Source: Acidobacteriaceae bacterium
Lineage (GTDB): Bacteria; Acidobacteriota; Terriglobia; Bryobacterales; Bryobacteraceae
DNA length: 42,646 bases
Reading direction: 5' to 3'
NCBI GenBank assembly: GCA_019244055.1
Contig: JAFATG010000071.1
Coordinates: 1 to 42,646 of the forward strand
The translations under genes were made by a program, and so were the position numbers. This document shows, in pieces, positions 1 to 6,700 of this stretch (within the stretch, counting starts at the first letter, position 1; each line of letters starts with the position of its first letter). The notes beneath the pieces are model-generated. The model did no database searches, was not told the origin of the DNA, and saw only the letters and a list, made by a program, of their open reading frames with translations.

Positions 1-112
1 CGAGTTGCCATGCTCAATTGCCTCGCCATCTCCACCACCACCCCGCAGCTCCGCTGCTGGGTAGCAGTTTACGTGAGGCAACAGGCGCAGCCCCGGTAAC
101 AAAAATCGTGAG

Positions 113-547
113 TCAATGCGATCGGCCGAAATAATTGACGTTAAACAGAAAGTCCTCCCGCGCCAGCACAACGTCCGCGGGAAGCCGCTTTGCCTCCGGG
201 TATAGATTGGTGTGGCGTGTGATCCGCCATAGCGGTTGCTCCAGCTCGGTTGCCGCGAACAGCAACCATCGATAAGCTTGCGCTTTTTGGGGGAGCTCGG
301 TCGGAATCAGCTTTTTTTCCGGATATTTCTCCGCGAGATAAGTGACGATCGCGATTGACTCGGTGAGCACCGTGTCGCCGTCGACCAGTACCGGCAGCTT
401 TCCGGCTGGATTGATCTTCAGGAACTCGGGCCGGCGATGCTCTCCCAACACCAGGTTGACGGTAACAGCTTCAAACTCGACACCCAGTTCTTGCAGCGTC
501 CATCGCGCCCTGATCGAGCGCGTGGGAGCGAACTCGTACAGCTTCAT
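113..547 (-). CDS. Glutathione S-transferase, C-terminally truncated
   Basis: The protein opens with a complete thioredoxin-fold GST N-domain: MKLYEF start, then NPAGKLPVLVDGD and the glutathione-binding TESIAIVTYLAEKYP segment, followed by the start of the helical C-domain (LEQPLWRITRHT). GSTs conjugate glutathione to electrophiles in the cytoplasm. At 144 aa it lacks roughly the last 60-80 residues of a usual GST. The last residues (NYFGRSH) do not look like the family, and no reading frame downstream to base 1 continues the domain. An AAGGAG ribosome site lies about 7 bases before the ATG. It is the last gene of a minus-strand run after DUF899, 36 bases apart. I read it as truncated and possibly non-functional; the family call itself is safe. 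Confidence 0.8.
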   Translation of the reverse strand: MKLYEFAPTRSIRARWTLQELGVEFEAVTVNLVLGEHRRPEFLKINPAGKLPVLVDGDTVLTESIAIVTYLAEKYPEKKLIPTELPQKAQAYRWLLFAATELEQPLWRITRHTNLYPEAKRLPADVVLAREDFLFNVNYFGRSH

Positions 548-583
548 CGAGGTTCTCCTTTGCGTCCAGCGGTTCGGGGTGTG

Positions 584-1318
584 TCATTCATCCTGGCCTG
601 AGGCGACGGCGCCTGCTCCGTACTCGTCGTGCCGCTGCACCCAGTCGGTCAAGTTGAAATTCGGTCCATTTTCATTGCGTCCTTTCGGCGTGACGTCCAG
701 AAACATATATGCGCCCAGTCCACGCTCGTCGCCGCGGCCGTAGGACGAGTAAGTATGGAACACGGCACCACTCTCGTCCTTGAAGAACACGCTCAGTCCG
801 TGGAGGTCTTCCATTGTTGTCTCAAGCGTTGCGTAGTTGTAGTAGACTTTGCCCGTCGCCAACTCCTCCTTTCGAAATGACACGTGAAAGTCGTAGTTGA
901 AGTCGCTTGCATTCGACGAGATCCAGTTAAACCGCCAGCCCATCCGCTTTTTGTAGGCTTCAATCTCAGGAAGAGTTGCGCGCGAGACAGCGACATAGCT
1001 CACGTCGTGGTGCGACAGATGCTGATTCGCGCCGTCGACATGGTCAGAAAAGAACGAGCAACCCACGCATCCGGCCTTCCATCCCGGCGCGAACATGAAA
1101 TGGTAAACGACCAGCTGGCTCCGCCCTTCAAAGAGTTCCGCTAGTGTGCGTTTGCCGCGCGGCGTGTCGAACACGTACTCTTTGTCGATCTTCACCCACG
1201 GGAGCTTACGTCGCTCGTCATTGAGTTGATCGAAGGCAGCGGTCAGCTCCTTTTCCTTCAGCAGCAGAGCCTTGCGCGCCGCAGTCCATTCTTCCCGCGA
1301 TACGATGGCATGATTCAT
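584..1318 (-). CDS. DUF899 family thioredoxin-like protein
   Basis: A 244-residue protein with the DUF899 layout: an N-terminal helical stretch (REEWTAARKALLLKEKELT), the segment VYHFMFAPGW followed by a C-x-x-C pair in KAGCVGCSFFSDH, and the FNWISSNASDFNYDFHVSF block. DUF899 proteins have a thioredoxin-like fold. The reaction is not established, although the Cys pair suggests redox chemistry. I start at the ATG at 1318 because AGGAG sits 7 bases upstream; an in-frame TTG two codons earlier overlaps that site. It lies between an SRPBCC gene and a GST on the same strand with short gaps. ArsR-SRPBCC-DUF899-GST runs are common in soil bacteria and suggest one transcription unit controlled by ArsR. 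Confidence 0.85.
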   Translation of the reverse strand: MNHAIVSREEWTAARKALLLKEKELTAAFDQLNDERRKLPWVKIDKEYVFDTPRGKRTLAELFEGRSQLVVYHFMFAPGWKAGCVGCSFFSDHVDGANQHLSHHDVSYVAVSRATLPEIEAYKKRMGWRFNWISSNASDFNYDFHVSFRKEELATGKVYYNYATLETTMEDLHGLSVFFKDESGAVFHTYSSYGRGDERGLGAYMFLDVTPKGRNENGPNFNLTDWVQRHDEYGAGAVASGQDE

Positions 1319-1372
1319 TTTCAATCTCCTAGGCTTTGTCCGTTCCGATCGATTCGAAAGCTGGCCAGGCCA

Positions 1373-1870
1373 TCAACTCGTAGCCGAGGCAGCCTCCTGA
1401 ACCGTTGCCAGATATTTATCCAGCCCGTCGAGGCTGCTCATCCAGCCTTCCCGATGCTGATCACATGCGTAGGGCGAATCGAAGACTGCTTGATGGAGCG
1501 TGACCCTGGTCTTGCCCCCAAGGGCGGTGAAAGTCAGCGTCAGTAGCGTCTCGGGCAGGGTCGGTATTCCGTCTGCATCGGTCCAGCAAAACGTCCGCAC
1601 GATCCGCTCCGGGGGCACGATCTCGCGGAAAACCCCCCTTTGCCAATGATGCTGGCCGTCCGGCCCACGCATGTGGAGACGGAGAGTCCCCCCGGGCCGG
1701 AAATCATAACCAATCAGGCGGCTGGTGAAGCCTTTGGGCTGCATCCACTCCATCCGCTCGGGCTCTGTGAAACACCTGAACACCAGTTCCCGCGGCGCTT
1801 CAAAGATCCGCTCGATGACGAGCACTCGGTCCTGCGGTTCCGCGGCTGCGGCGCTACTTCTTGTCGCCAT
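1373..1870 (-). CDS. SRPBCC (AHSA1-like) ligand-binding domain protein
   Basis: A 165-residue protein of the START/Bet v1-like AHSA1 family: VLVIERIFEAPRELVFRCFT opens the first strand and helix, then MEWMQPKGFTSRLIGYDFRPGG and LTLTFTALGGKTRVTLHQ, ending with the long C-terminal helix (HREGWMSSLDGLDKYLATV). These domains form a deep hydrophobic ligand pocket; the ligand is unknown. The open frame extends further upstream, but the ATG at 1870 has a GAGGAA site and overlaps the end of arsR by 17 bases, the usual translationally coupled ArsR-SRPBCC arrangement. It is probably co-transcribed with arsR and DUF899. Intact. Confidence 0.87.
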   Translation of the reverse strand: MATRSSAAAAEPQDRVLVIERIFEAPRELVFRCFTEPERMEWMQPKGFTSRLIGYDFRPGGTLRLHMRGPDGQHHWQRGVFREIVPPERIVRTFCWTDADGIPTLPETLLTLTFTALGGKTRVTLHQAVFDSPYACDQHREGWMSSLDGLDKYLATVQEAASATS

Positions 1871-2217
1871 GCTTCCTCTCCTTCTTTTGCAGTTGTTCGA
1901 GATAGTCATCCAGACGAGTAAAACTCTCTTCCCAGAAGCGCCGGTAAGTTTCGAGCCAATCGGCGGCCGCCTTGAAAGAGTGCGGCCGAAGCCTTGACGG
2001 CCGCCATTGCGCCTGCCGGCCACGCGCGATAAGCCCCGCTTTTTCCAGCACCCGCAGATGCTTCGAGATGGCCGGCCCGCTCATCGCAAACGGCTCCGCC
2101 AGTTCCGCGACCGTCGCTTCGCCCGACGCCAGGTCGCGCGAGGATGGCCCGCCTGGTCGGGTCGGCCAGCGCGCCGAAAGTGCGACTGAGAGCGGCCTCG
2201 GAGTGTTTATTAACCAT
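1854..2217 (-). pseudogene. ArsR-family repressor with one-base frameshift
   Basis: Two overlapping frames together make one ArsR winged-helix regulator. The first gives MVNKHSEAALSRTFGALADP then TRRAILAR, the second MSGPAISKHLRVLEKAGLI (the recognition helix) through YRRFWEESFTRLDDYLEQL. They join if one G of the pair at 2132-2133 is removed, which restores LASGEATVAELAEPFA between them. Total length is 121 codons plus one base, normal for the family. Such regulators repress their own operon with the linked SRPBCC gene. The extra base may be a real mutation or a sequencing error in a short G run; if real, the repressor is lost and the operon would be derepressed. Confidence 0.82.
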
Positions 2218-2240
2218 ATAGTTAAGTAACCTAATGGTTA
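2211..2240. promoter_or_regulatory. Palindromic operator over the arsR start
   Basis: A 30-base dyad with outer arms TAACCAT (2211-2217) and ATGGTTA (2234-2240) and inner arms GTTA (2221-2224) and TAAC (2227-2230), centred on 2225/2226. It overlaps the arsR start codon. ArsR-type repressors bind AT-rich imperfect palindromes of about this length in their own promoter, so autoregulation is the likely role. The assignment is inference; the dyad is plainly visible. Confidence 0.6.
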
Positions 2241-2302
2241 TATGCGCCCCAGCAGCCCGAGGTCAAGGGCTGCGCTTAATTCCTAGGCCTCGCTGCCGAG
2301 AT

Positions 2303-2500
2303 CGCGCTGAGCTTATGTTCCAGGACATTGTCGAACGGGCCTGAGAAAGCAGCCGTAATTGTCACTACCAACCTGCTATTCTCGGAATGGACTCGGGTGA
2401 TTGCCAATACACGCCTCTGCGAGGCTCTTATCTGGCTGTGCAAGGCGGATGTTAGGGAGCAACGAACAGAAAACGCATTTAAGCGCGCACGGCGCGATCA
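2303..2500 (+). pseudogene. IS21-family helper ATPase IstB, C-terminal relic
   Basis: The frame starting about 2303 reads AELMFQDIVERA, and after a shift near 2338 a second frame reads EKAAVIVTTNLLFSEWTRVI and NTRLCEALI. This is the conserved IstB stretch after the Walker B region, where family members read like AELLFQV..ER.E..SLIVTTNLPFSEW. A further weak match (KADVREQRTENAF) fits the usual HRADIIETGTESYRF end. IstB is the AAA+ target-selection partner of the IS21 transposase IstA. Neither IstA nor the ATP-binding N-domain was found here, so this is a mobile-element scar. Confidence 0.68.
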
Positions 2501-2663
2501 TTTCATTTTTCGAGGTCACCGAGTAGCTTCCAGCTCCGGTTGAAAAACTGAAGTGATGCCCATACCGCTCTCCGCATGAAGCGAATAGAACGGTCGGTGC
2601 TGCGAAGCATGATGCCGAGAAAGCACGCCCAAAAGCGTACAAAATTCTACGCCAGATCCCAAA

Positions 2664-2861
2664 GTGACATGCTGCAGGGCCGCTGATGCTGGTCAAAAAC
2701 GGATCGTTCGCAGTATTACCGCCATTCACCATGAAAAGACCGGCGCGCCACCCTATTCGATCCAAGTGATCTTCTACGTCGTCGCGCCGGGCAGTCACTA
2801 CGTCATCGGCCGACCGGCGCCTGCCAATCAGATATGGATTCTAATCGGCCAGGATGACTGA
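2664..2861 (+). pseudogene. Tautomerase-family protein fragment
   Basis: The frame reads AGQKRIVRSITAIHHEKTGA, PPYSIQVIFYVVAPGSHYVI and GRPAPANQIWI, matching the middle of small tautomerase-superfamily proteins that read like ITAIHHE.TGAP.YFVQVIF..APG and GRPAPADQIWI. The N-terminal Pro-1 segment is not in frame; a one-base change near GGCCGCTGATGC would help restore it. The C-terminal half is replaced after IWI by ILIGQDD and a stop, where relatives continue with RADIR-like residues. Both ends are decayed, so no activity is expected. Confidence 0.55.
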
Positions 2862-3210
2862 TATAGCCACCGCTTCGGACCGCCTATTTCTTTTTCGGCT
2901 TGGAAGCGACTTTCTCTGCAGATCGCACATGCATGGCGCAGAGGTTGCGTCCGGGCAGTGCGTTTTGGTGCACTGACCCGAAGGCAACACTTTCCGACAT
3001 TTTGCCAGTGTTCGAAATTCCCAATTCTTTTCCGTTTAGTCAAAGGTTACGAGTTCCGCGCGCCTTTTGCATCCTTCGACGAGAAATCATCGCCCACCTA
3101 TGATTGTTGTAATCAGCGAACCAATTCGGACTGCGTGATTACTTCAACGGCCGACGCAGGCGATTTACACGGATCAACAATCATGAGATGAATCCGACCT
3201 GACCGGCCCA
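2862..3210. other. Gap between relic genes and the toxin-antitoxin promoter
   Basis: No open frame here has recognisable protein features, and I see no RNA gene or strong terminator. Together with the two relics upstream, the stretch is best read as decayed insertion debris. Confidence 0.4.
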
Positions 3211-3214
3211 GTTG

Positions 3215-3244
3215 TTGAATTGTAGTCTCAATCTGAACTACAAT
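3215..3244 (+). promoter_or_regulatory. Toxin-antitoxin promoter with palindromic operator
   Basis: A perfect 8-base inverted repeat, ATTGTAGT (3219-3226) and ACTACAAT (3237-3244), has a 10-base spacer. A plausible promoter overlaps it: -35 TTGAAT at 3215-3220, an 18-base spacer, and -10 TACAAT at 3239-3244. Transcription would then begin near the toxin GTG at 3252, giving a nearly leaderless message. Toxin-antitoxin complexes usually repress their own promoter through such palindromes. Promoter and operator roles are inferred. Confidence 0.55.
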
Positions 3245-3251
3245 CATATGG

Positions 3252-3551
3252 GTGCCCAAGAGAGCCGTAAAGCTTGGCCCGGATGCGGTGCGACAGTTCA
3301 AGGCCCTCAAGGCGGCCGAGCGCGCGCGGCTTAAGGCTGCGATGTTGGCGGCACTCGGTGACGACGACGCTGCGGTTGAGAGCCAAAACCGTTTCCGCTT
3401 GCGCCGACCCTCTGGGCAGTTCGAGTTCGAGTTTCGCGATGGTGATTTGCGCGTCTTCTACCGCATCGGCGACGACCAAGTGCTCATCGATGCCATCGGG
3501 CGCAAGCGCGGCAATCAACTGTTCATCAGTGGCAAAAAGATGACTCTATGA
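3252..3551 (+). CDS. RelE/ParE-like toxin, type II
   Basis: A 99-residue basic protein: MPKRAVKLGPDAVRQFKALK (strand plus helix), a second helix, then FRLRRPSGQFEFEFRDGDLR and VFYRIGDDQVLIDAIGRKRG. The RLR...FRDGDLRVFYRI pattern is typical of the RelE/ParE fold, whose members cleave ribosome-bound mRNA or poison gyrase; which applies is not decidable here. The start is GTG, because the ATG at 3248 is in another frame. Its stop overlaps the antitoxin start as ATGA. Here the toxin comes before the antitoxin, the order of HigBA-like systems. Confidence 0.8.
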   Translation: MPKRAVKLGPDAVRQFKALKAAERARLKAAMLAALGDDDAAVESQNRFRLRRPSGQFEFEFRDGDLRVFYRIGDDQVLIDAIGRKRGNQLFISGKKMTL

Positions 3552-3793
3552 AAATCGAGAACATTCGCGAGGTAAAAACTCGTTTCAGCCGTTATATAAA
3601 GGACCTTTCCAAGACGGGCTCTGTCGTCATTACTAAGAACGGGCGGCCTTGCGCCGCGCTAGTACCGGTGACCGAAGATACCGACCTCGAAGCGCTCGCG
3701 CTGTCACAGAACAAAAGGTTCTGGAATCTAATTGACAAAGCGATCGCAAAGGGCAAGGAAGAAGGGTTAATCAATTTGGAAGACTTGCAATAA
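3548..3793 (+). CDS. Phd/YefM-type antitoxin
   Basis: An 81-residue protein: MKIENIREVKTRFSRYIKDL then GSVVITKNGRPCAALVPV. This is the Phd/YefM N-domain (a DNA-binding dimer with the ITKNGRP signature), followed by a charged C-terminal tail expected to wrap the toxin. It overlaps the toxin by four bases, so the two are translationally coupled. It should neutralise the toxin and, with it, repress the promoter at 3215-3244 through the palindrome there. Confidence 0.85.
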   Translation: MKIENIREVKTRFSRYIKDLSKTGSVVITKNGRPCAALVPVTEDTDLEALALSQNKRFWNLIDKAIAKGKEEGLINLEDLQ

Positions 3794-4197
3794 CCCGCTG
3801 TTCTCTAGCGGCTAGGCATAATCAACAAAAAGTCTTCGGCCTCTTTCAGCCGCGCAGCAGCTATTCCGCGCCCGAAGGAGGCGCGCGGTCTTTTTGTTCC
3901 AGATCTGCGATCCGTAATAAATTTGATCGCACGTCGGGACGGTTGGCCTAGATGGATAGGCGAAAGACCAACCGCTCTGCGGCCCGTCCCGGTGGATGGC
4001 CGTCCCGACACGACATAAGAACACTTCTTTAAAGAGCAAAGGATCCGACGTTGGAGCCGCAAGGTTCTTTCCTGATCTCTTTTTCCAGATCTTGAAGTCC
4101 GACCTGAGGTGTTGCTTGTGACGCCGCAGTATCACGGATGGCCATTACACGTGCGATGCTTCGTACGCCGCGCTTCAATGCGAAACACAAATCTCCA
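3794..4197. repeat. Inverted-repeat-rich intergenic element
   Basis: No credible gene. Two sets of inverted repeats are visible: AACAAAAAG (3824-3832) with CTTTTTGTT (3890-3898), and GTCGGGACGG (3933-3942) with CCGTCCCGAC (4000-4009). The second encloses GGTTGG (3941-3946) with CCAACC (3968-3973). The 3933-4009 part could fold into a long branched hairpin. It resembles dispersed palindromic repeats that often produce spurious small ORFs in genome annotations. A mobile (MITE/REP-like) origin is inference. Confidence 0.5.
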
Positions 4198-4899
4198 TCA
4201 ACTTGCCAATAGGCGAGCCAGCAGTGGTGTTGCCGGTGCCGCAGCGACGGACGACCACGATCCTTCCTGAACTATTTGCCCAGATTCGATAACGGCCGCA
4301 CGCGTGCAAAACTTTTCAAGAATTTCGGGCCGATGGTCGACGGCGATTAAGGTGAAACCCAACGCTACATGCCATTCCTGAAGCGCAGCGATGAGTTCAT
4401 TTGTAGTGGCGCGATCAAGAGCGGCAAACGGTTCATCAATCAAAACCAGCGGCGGGCGGCGCGCCAGCATTCGAGCCAGGGCGACGCGTCGAGCCTGGCC
4501 GCCTGATATGTGAGTCACCGGTTGATGCCATAGGCGACGGAGGTCGAGCCGCGCTGCCAGCTCGCCTATCCATTTTGTCGCACCATCGCGCTCACCATTG
4601 TGTAGCCCGAAACAGACATTGTCGGCGACGCTCAGATGTGGGAAGAGCCAGTCACTTTGGGTCAGGTACGCAATTGGCCGGCGGTGGAGAGGCAGGCTGG
4701 GTGGAAAGAGGCCAAGCTCGCCAAGAGATATTCTTCCGGCATCGGGGGTCTCGATTCCTGCGAGACACGACATGACGGTGCTTTTGCCGGCGCCTGAAGC
4801 GCCGAATAATCCGAGCCGCTCGCCGGCGCGTAAACGCAGGCGAACATCCACTGTAAAGGCGCTGCGGGTTTTGACTATGTGCGCGTCAAGCAGTGACAT
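4198..4899 (-). CDS. Molybdate/tungstate-type ABC transporter ATPase
   Basis: A 233-residue ABC ATPase with Walker A GASGAGKST (residues 33-41), Q-loop YLTQSDWLFP (78-87), signature ISGGQ (131-135), Walker B LVLIDEP (151-157) and H-loop VDHRPE near 190. It is shorter than classical ModC because there is no C-terminal MOP domain. It energises import from the cytoplasmic face. Its ATG overlaps the permease stop by 14 bases, and the binding protein lies just upstream, so the three form one operon. Substrate is inferred from the binding protein and the Mo-enzyme neighbours. Confidence 0.87.
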   Translation of the reverse strand: MSLLDAHIVKTRSAFTVDVRLRLRAGERLGLFGASGAGKSTVMSCLAGIETPDAGRISLGELGLFPPSLPLHRRPIAYLTQSDWLFPHLSVADNVCFGLHNGERDGATKWIGELAARLDLRRLWHQPVTHISGGQARRVALARMLARRPPLVLIDEPFAALDRATTNELIAALQEWHVALGFTLIAVDHRPEILEKFCTRAAVIESGQIVQEGSWSSVAAAPATPLLARLLAS

Positions 4900-5656
4900 T
4901 GCGTTTTTGCGCGAGCAAGTGAATCAACCAAGGCAGCGGCAGGGCAGTCAACAGAAAAACGACCAGTAATGGCATTACAGCCGGCATGCCGGCGTCCTGG
5001 AGATTCACCCAGATCTGGACCGGCATGCCGCTCGGATAATACGCCGTGACAACAACCGCGCCGAATTCTCCCAGCGCGCGTACCCAGGCGATACTCAGGG
5101 CGGCCGCCAGGCCAAGCTTCGCCAGCGGGAAAGTCACGCGGCGAAATACCTGTAGCGGCGAAGAGCCCAACAAGGCGGCAATGCGCTCTAGTTCCGGAGG
5201 CACTGCTGCCAGCGCAGCGCGCGCTGCAAGAATGTAATAGCCAATGCTGACGTAGACCTGGGTTGCGGCAAAGGCGACAGAACTATTGCTGGTAGGTACA
5301 CCTATTCGAAGCAGCCATGCACCTAGCGCTGTCGCAGGGCCAAAGGCCAATGACAACAAGATGCCCAGAGCCAGTGGCGGCATCAGCACAGAAACCAAAA
5401 CCGCGGCTTCCCACACGATACGGTCACGAGTGCCGGATCTCGCCAGGTAAAGAGCCACCGGAGTTCCCAACAGTACATCAATCACCAACGCGATCGCCGT
5501 GAAAAAAAGTGAGTTCCACACAGCTGACGAGGTCGAACCAGGGATGGCGCCGTTCCATTGCCACGGGCCGACGCGGGCACTTAGGCCAAGCAGCGGATAT
5601 AGCAGGACTAAGACAAACGCGAGCATCCCCAGCCGGGCCCACCATGCGGAGCGCAC
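4886..5656 (-). CDS. Molybdate/tungstate-type ABC transporter permease
   Basis: A 256-residue inner-membrane protein with about six hydrophobic segments, starting MLAFVLVLLYPLLGLSA and ending near VVFLLTALPLPWLIHLL. The ModB-type coupling loop is clear: ELERIAALLGSSPLQVFRRV, then TFPLAKLGLAAALSIAWVRA and LGEFGAVVV. The GTG start lies 6 bases after the binding-protein stop, which suggests translational coupling. It would form the channel and pair with the downstream ATPase. Specificity for molybdate over tungstate cannot be told from this protein. Confidence 0.87.
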   Translation of the reverse strand: MRSAWWARLGMLAFVLVLLYPLLGLSARVGPWQWNGAIPGSTSSAVWNSLFFTAIALVIDVLLGTPVALYLARSGTRDRIVWEAAVLVSVLMPPLALGILLSLAFGPATALGAWLLRIGVPTSNSSVAFAATQVYVSIGYYILAARAALAAVPPELERIAALLGSSPLQVFRRVTFPLAKLGLAAALSIAWVRALGEFGAVVVTAYYPSGMPVQIWVNLQDAGMPAVMPLLVVFLLTALPLPWLIHLLAQKRNVTA

Positions 5657-5662
5657 AAAGCC

Positions 5663-6616
5663 CTAGGGGGTCAGAGCTTGCTCACTCGTCGTGTCATCAT
5701 AATGGTAACGGGAAAATACCGCCTTGGCCTCCGGACCCTGAAGCCACGTGAGAAAACGATTAGCCAGTGCGGGTTGAGGCGCATCCTTCAGCACCGCGGC
5801 ATAAAAGATCAACGGCGACGGATGGAGTGTCTTGCCGTTCAGGGTCACCGTTGTCTTTCGGTACTCGTTTTCAAGCGAAGCGTCTCCAAGGTTGATCTCC
5901 TTCGGCAGTTCTAGAAAAGGCACCCCGAGGGCGGCCGGCTGAGTTTTGTAGGCAGAACTCGCGTCCAGTTGCCCAGCCTGAAGCCGGCCCATCACCTGGG
6001 CTTCCTGAAAGATTTGTTGCGGATTGATTACAGGTCCGAGAATTTTAGCGGCAAGGCCGGGCTGGTGATAATAGTCTCCCGCGAGCTGCATCGTAAAAAT
6101 GATGTTCACTCCTTGTGGATCGGTATTGGGATCAGTGCGGCCAAACCGAAGCCCCTGAGTCTCGAGGATCTGCCACCAGGGCTTCGCTCCAGGGTCGTTT
6201 GCTTTTGCCAACTGTGAGGCATACTGGCTCTTTGGACTGTACGCGATCACCATCTCGGTACGCGCAATCGGAAGCGCCTTTTGACTCTTTCCCGCCTTCA
6301 GGACCAACCCCATCGGACCTGGCGTTACCGCAATGAAGACGTCGGGCCGGATGCTTCCAGCTACGATCAAATTTGCAAAGCCGGTCGAGCCTTGTGCGCG
6401 GCCCTGCAAATCCGCATTGATTGCCTTGGCGACGGCCGGTTTCACTCCTCCATCCATCAGGGAACCCATCGACCCCGCATAGGCTACTTGCAGAGGAACG
6501 AGTTCCGCCAGCGCCGCCGAAGGCTGGGATATTAGGCAGGCCAGAGCGAGCAGAACTATCGGCAAAGGCCCGGCAACTGAACGTGCAGAAAAACGGTTGT
6601 TGGAGAATTTGCCCAT
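5663..6616 (-). CDS. Periplasmic Mo/W-type substrate-binding protein
   Basis: A 317-residue precursor with a basic N-terminus, hydrophobic core (LPIVLLALACLISQ) and likely cleavage after ALA near residue 37. The mature part starts LVPLQVAYAGSMGSLMDGGV and includes ARTEMVIAYSPKS and FGRTDPNTDPQGVN. The TEMVIAYSPKS and GRTDPNxDPxG blocks are typical of the WtpA/ModA-like extracellular oxyanion binders. It would deliver oxyanion to the permease encoded next. No strong ribosome site precedes the ATG. It is divergent from the HTH/substrate-binding regulator with 84 bases between the start codons. Confidence 0.82.
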   Translation of the reverse strand: MGKFSNNRFSARSVAGPLPIVLLALACLISQPSAALAELVPLQVAYAGSMGSLMDGGVKPAVAKAINADLQGRAQGSTGFANLIVAGSIRPDVFIAVTPGPMGLVLKAGKSQKALPIARTEMVIAYSPKSQYASQLAKANDPGAKPWWQILETQGLRFGRTDPNTDPQGVNIIFTMQLAGDYYHQPGLAAKILGPVINPQQIFQEAQVMGRLQAGQLDASSAYKTQPAALGVPFLELPKEINLGDASLENEYRKTTVTLNGKTLHPSPLIFYAAVLKDAPQPALANRFLTWLQGPEAKAVFSRYHYDDTTSEQALTP

Positions 6617-6700
6617 GAACGTAATTTGTGTGGCTCGACCTGTGGCGAATTTTCAAAAGCGAACCTTTTATGCCATTATGCATGTTCAGTGACAAGGGTT
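6617..6700. promoter_or_regulatory. Divergent promoter region, importer operon and regulator
   Basis: This 84-base gap lies between the two divergent start codons and must hold promoters for both directions. A direct repeat TTATGC-CA-TTATGC occurs near 6668-6681 and an AT-rich TTTTCAAAA core near 6650-6658. No consensus ModE palindrome is visible. Control by the adjacent regulator is inferred from the divergent layout. Confidence 0.4.

Noticed and set aside
2376-2798. A 140-codon minus-strand open frame
   Set aside because: It lies antisense to the IstB and tautomerase relics and shows no family features.
3812-4135. A 107-codon minus-strand open frame beside the importer
   Set aside because: Its middle is translated from the inverted repeats at 3933-4009, a common source of false genes.
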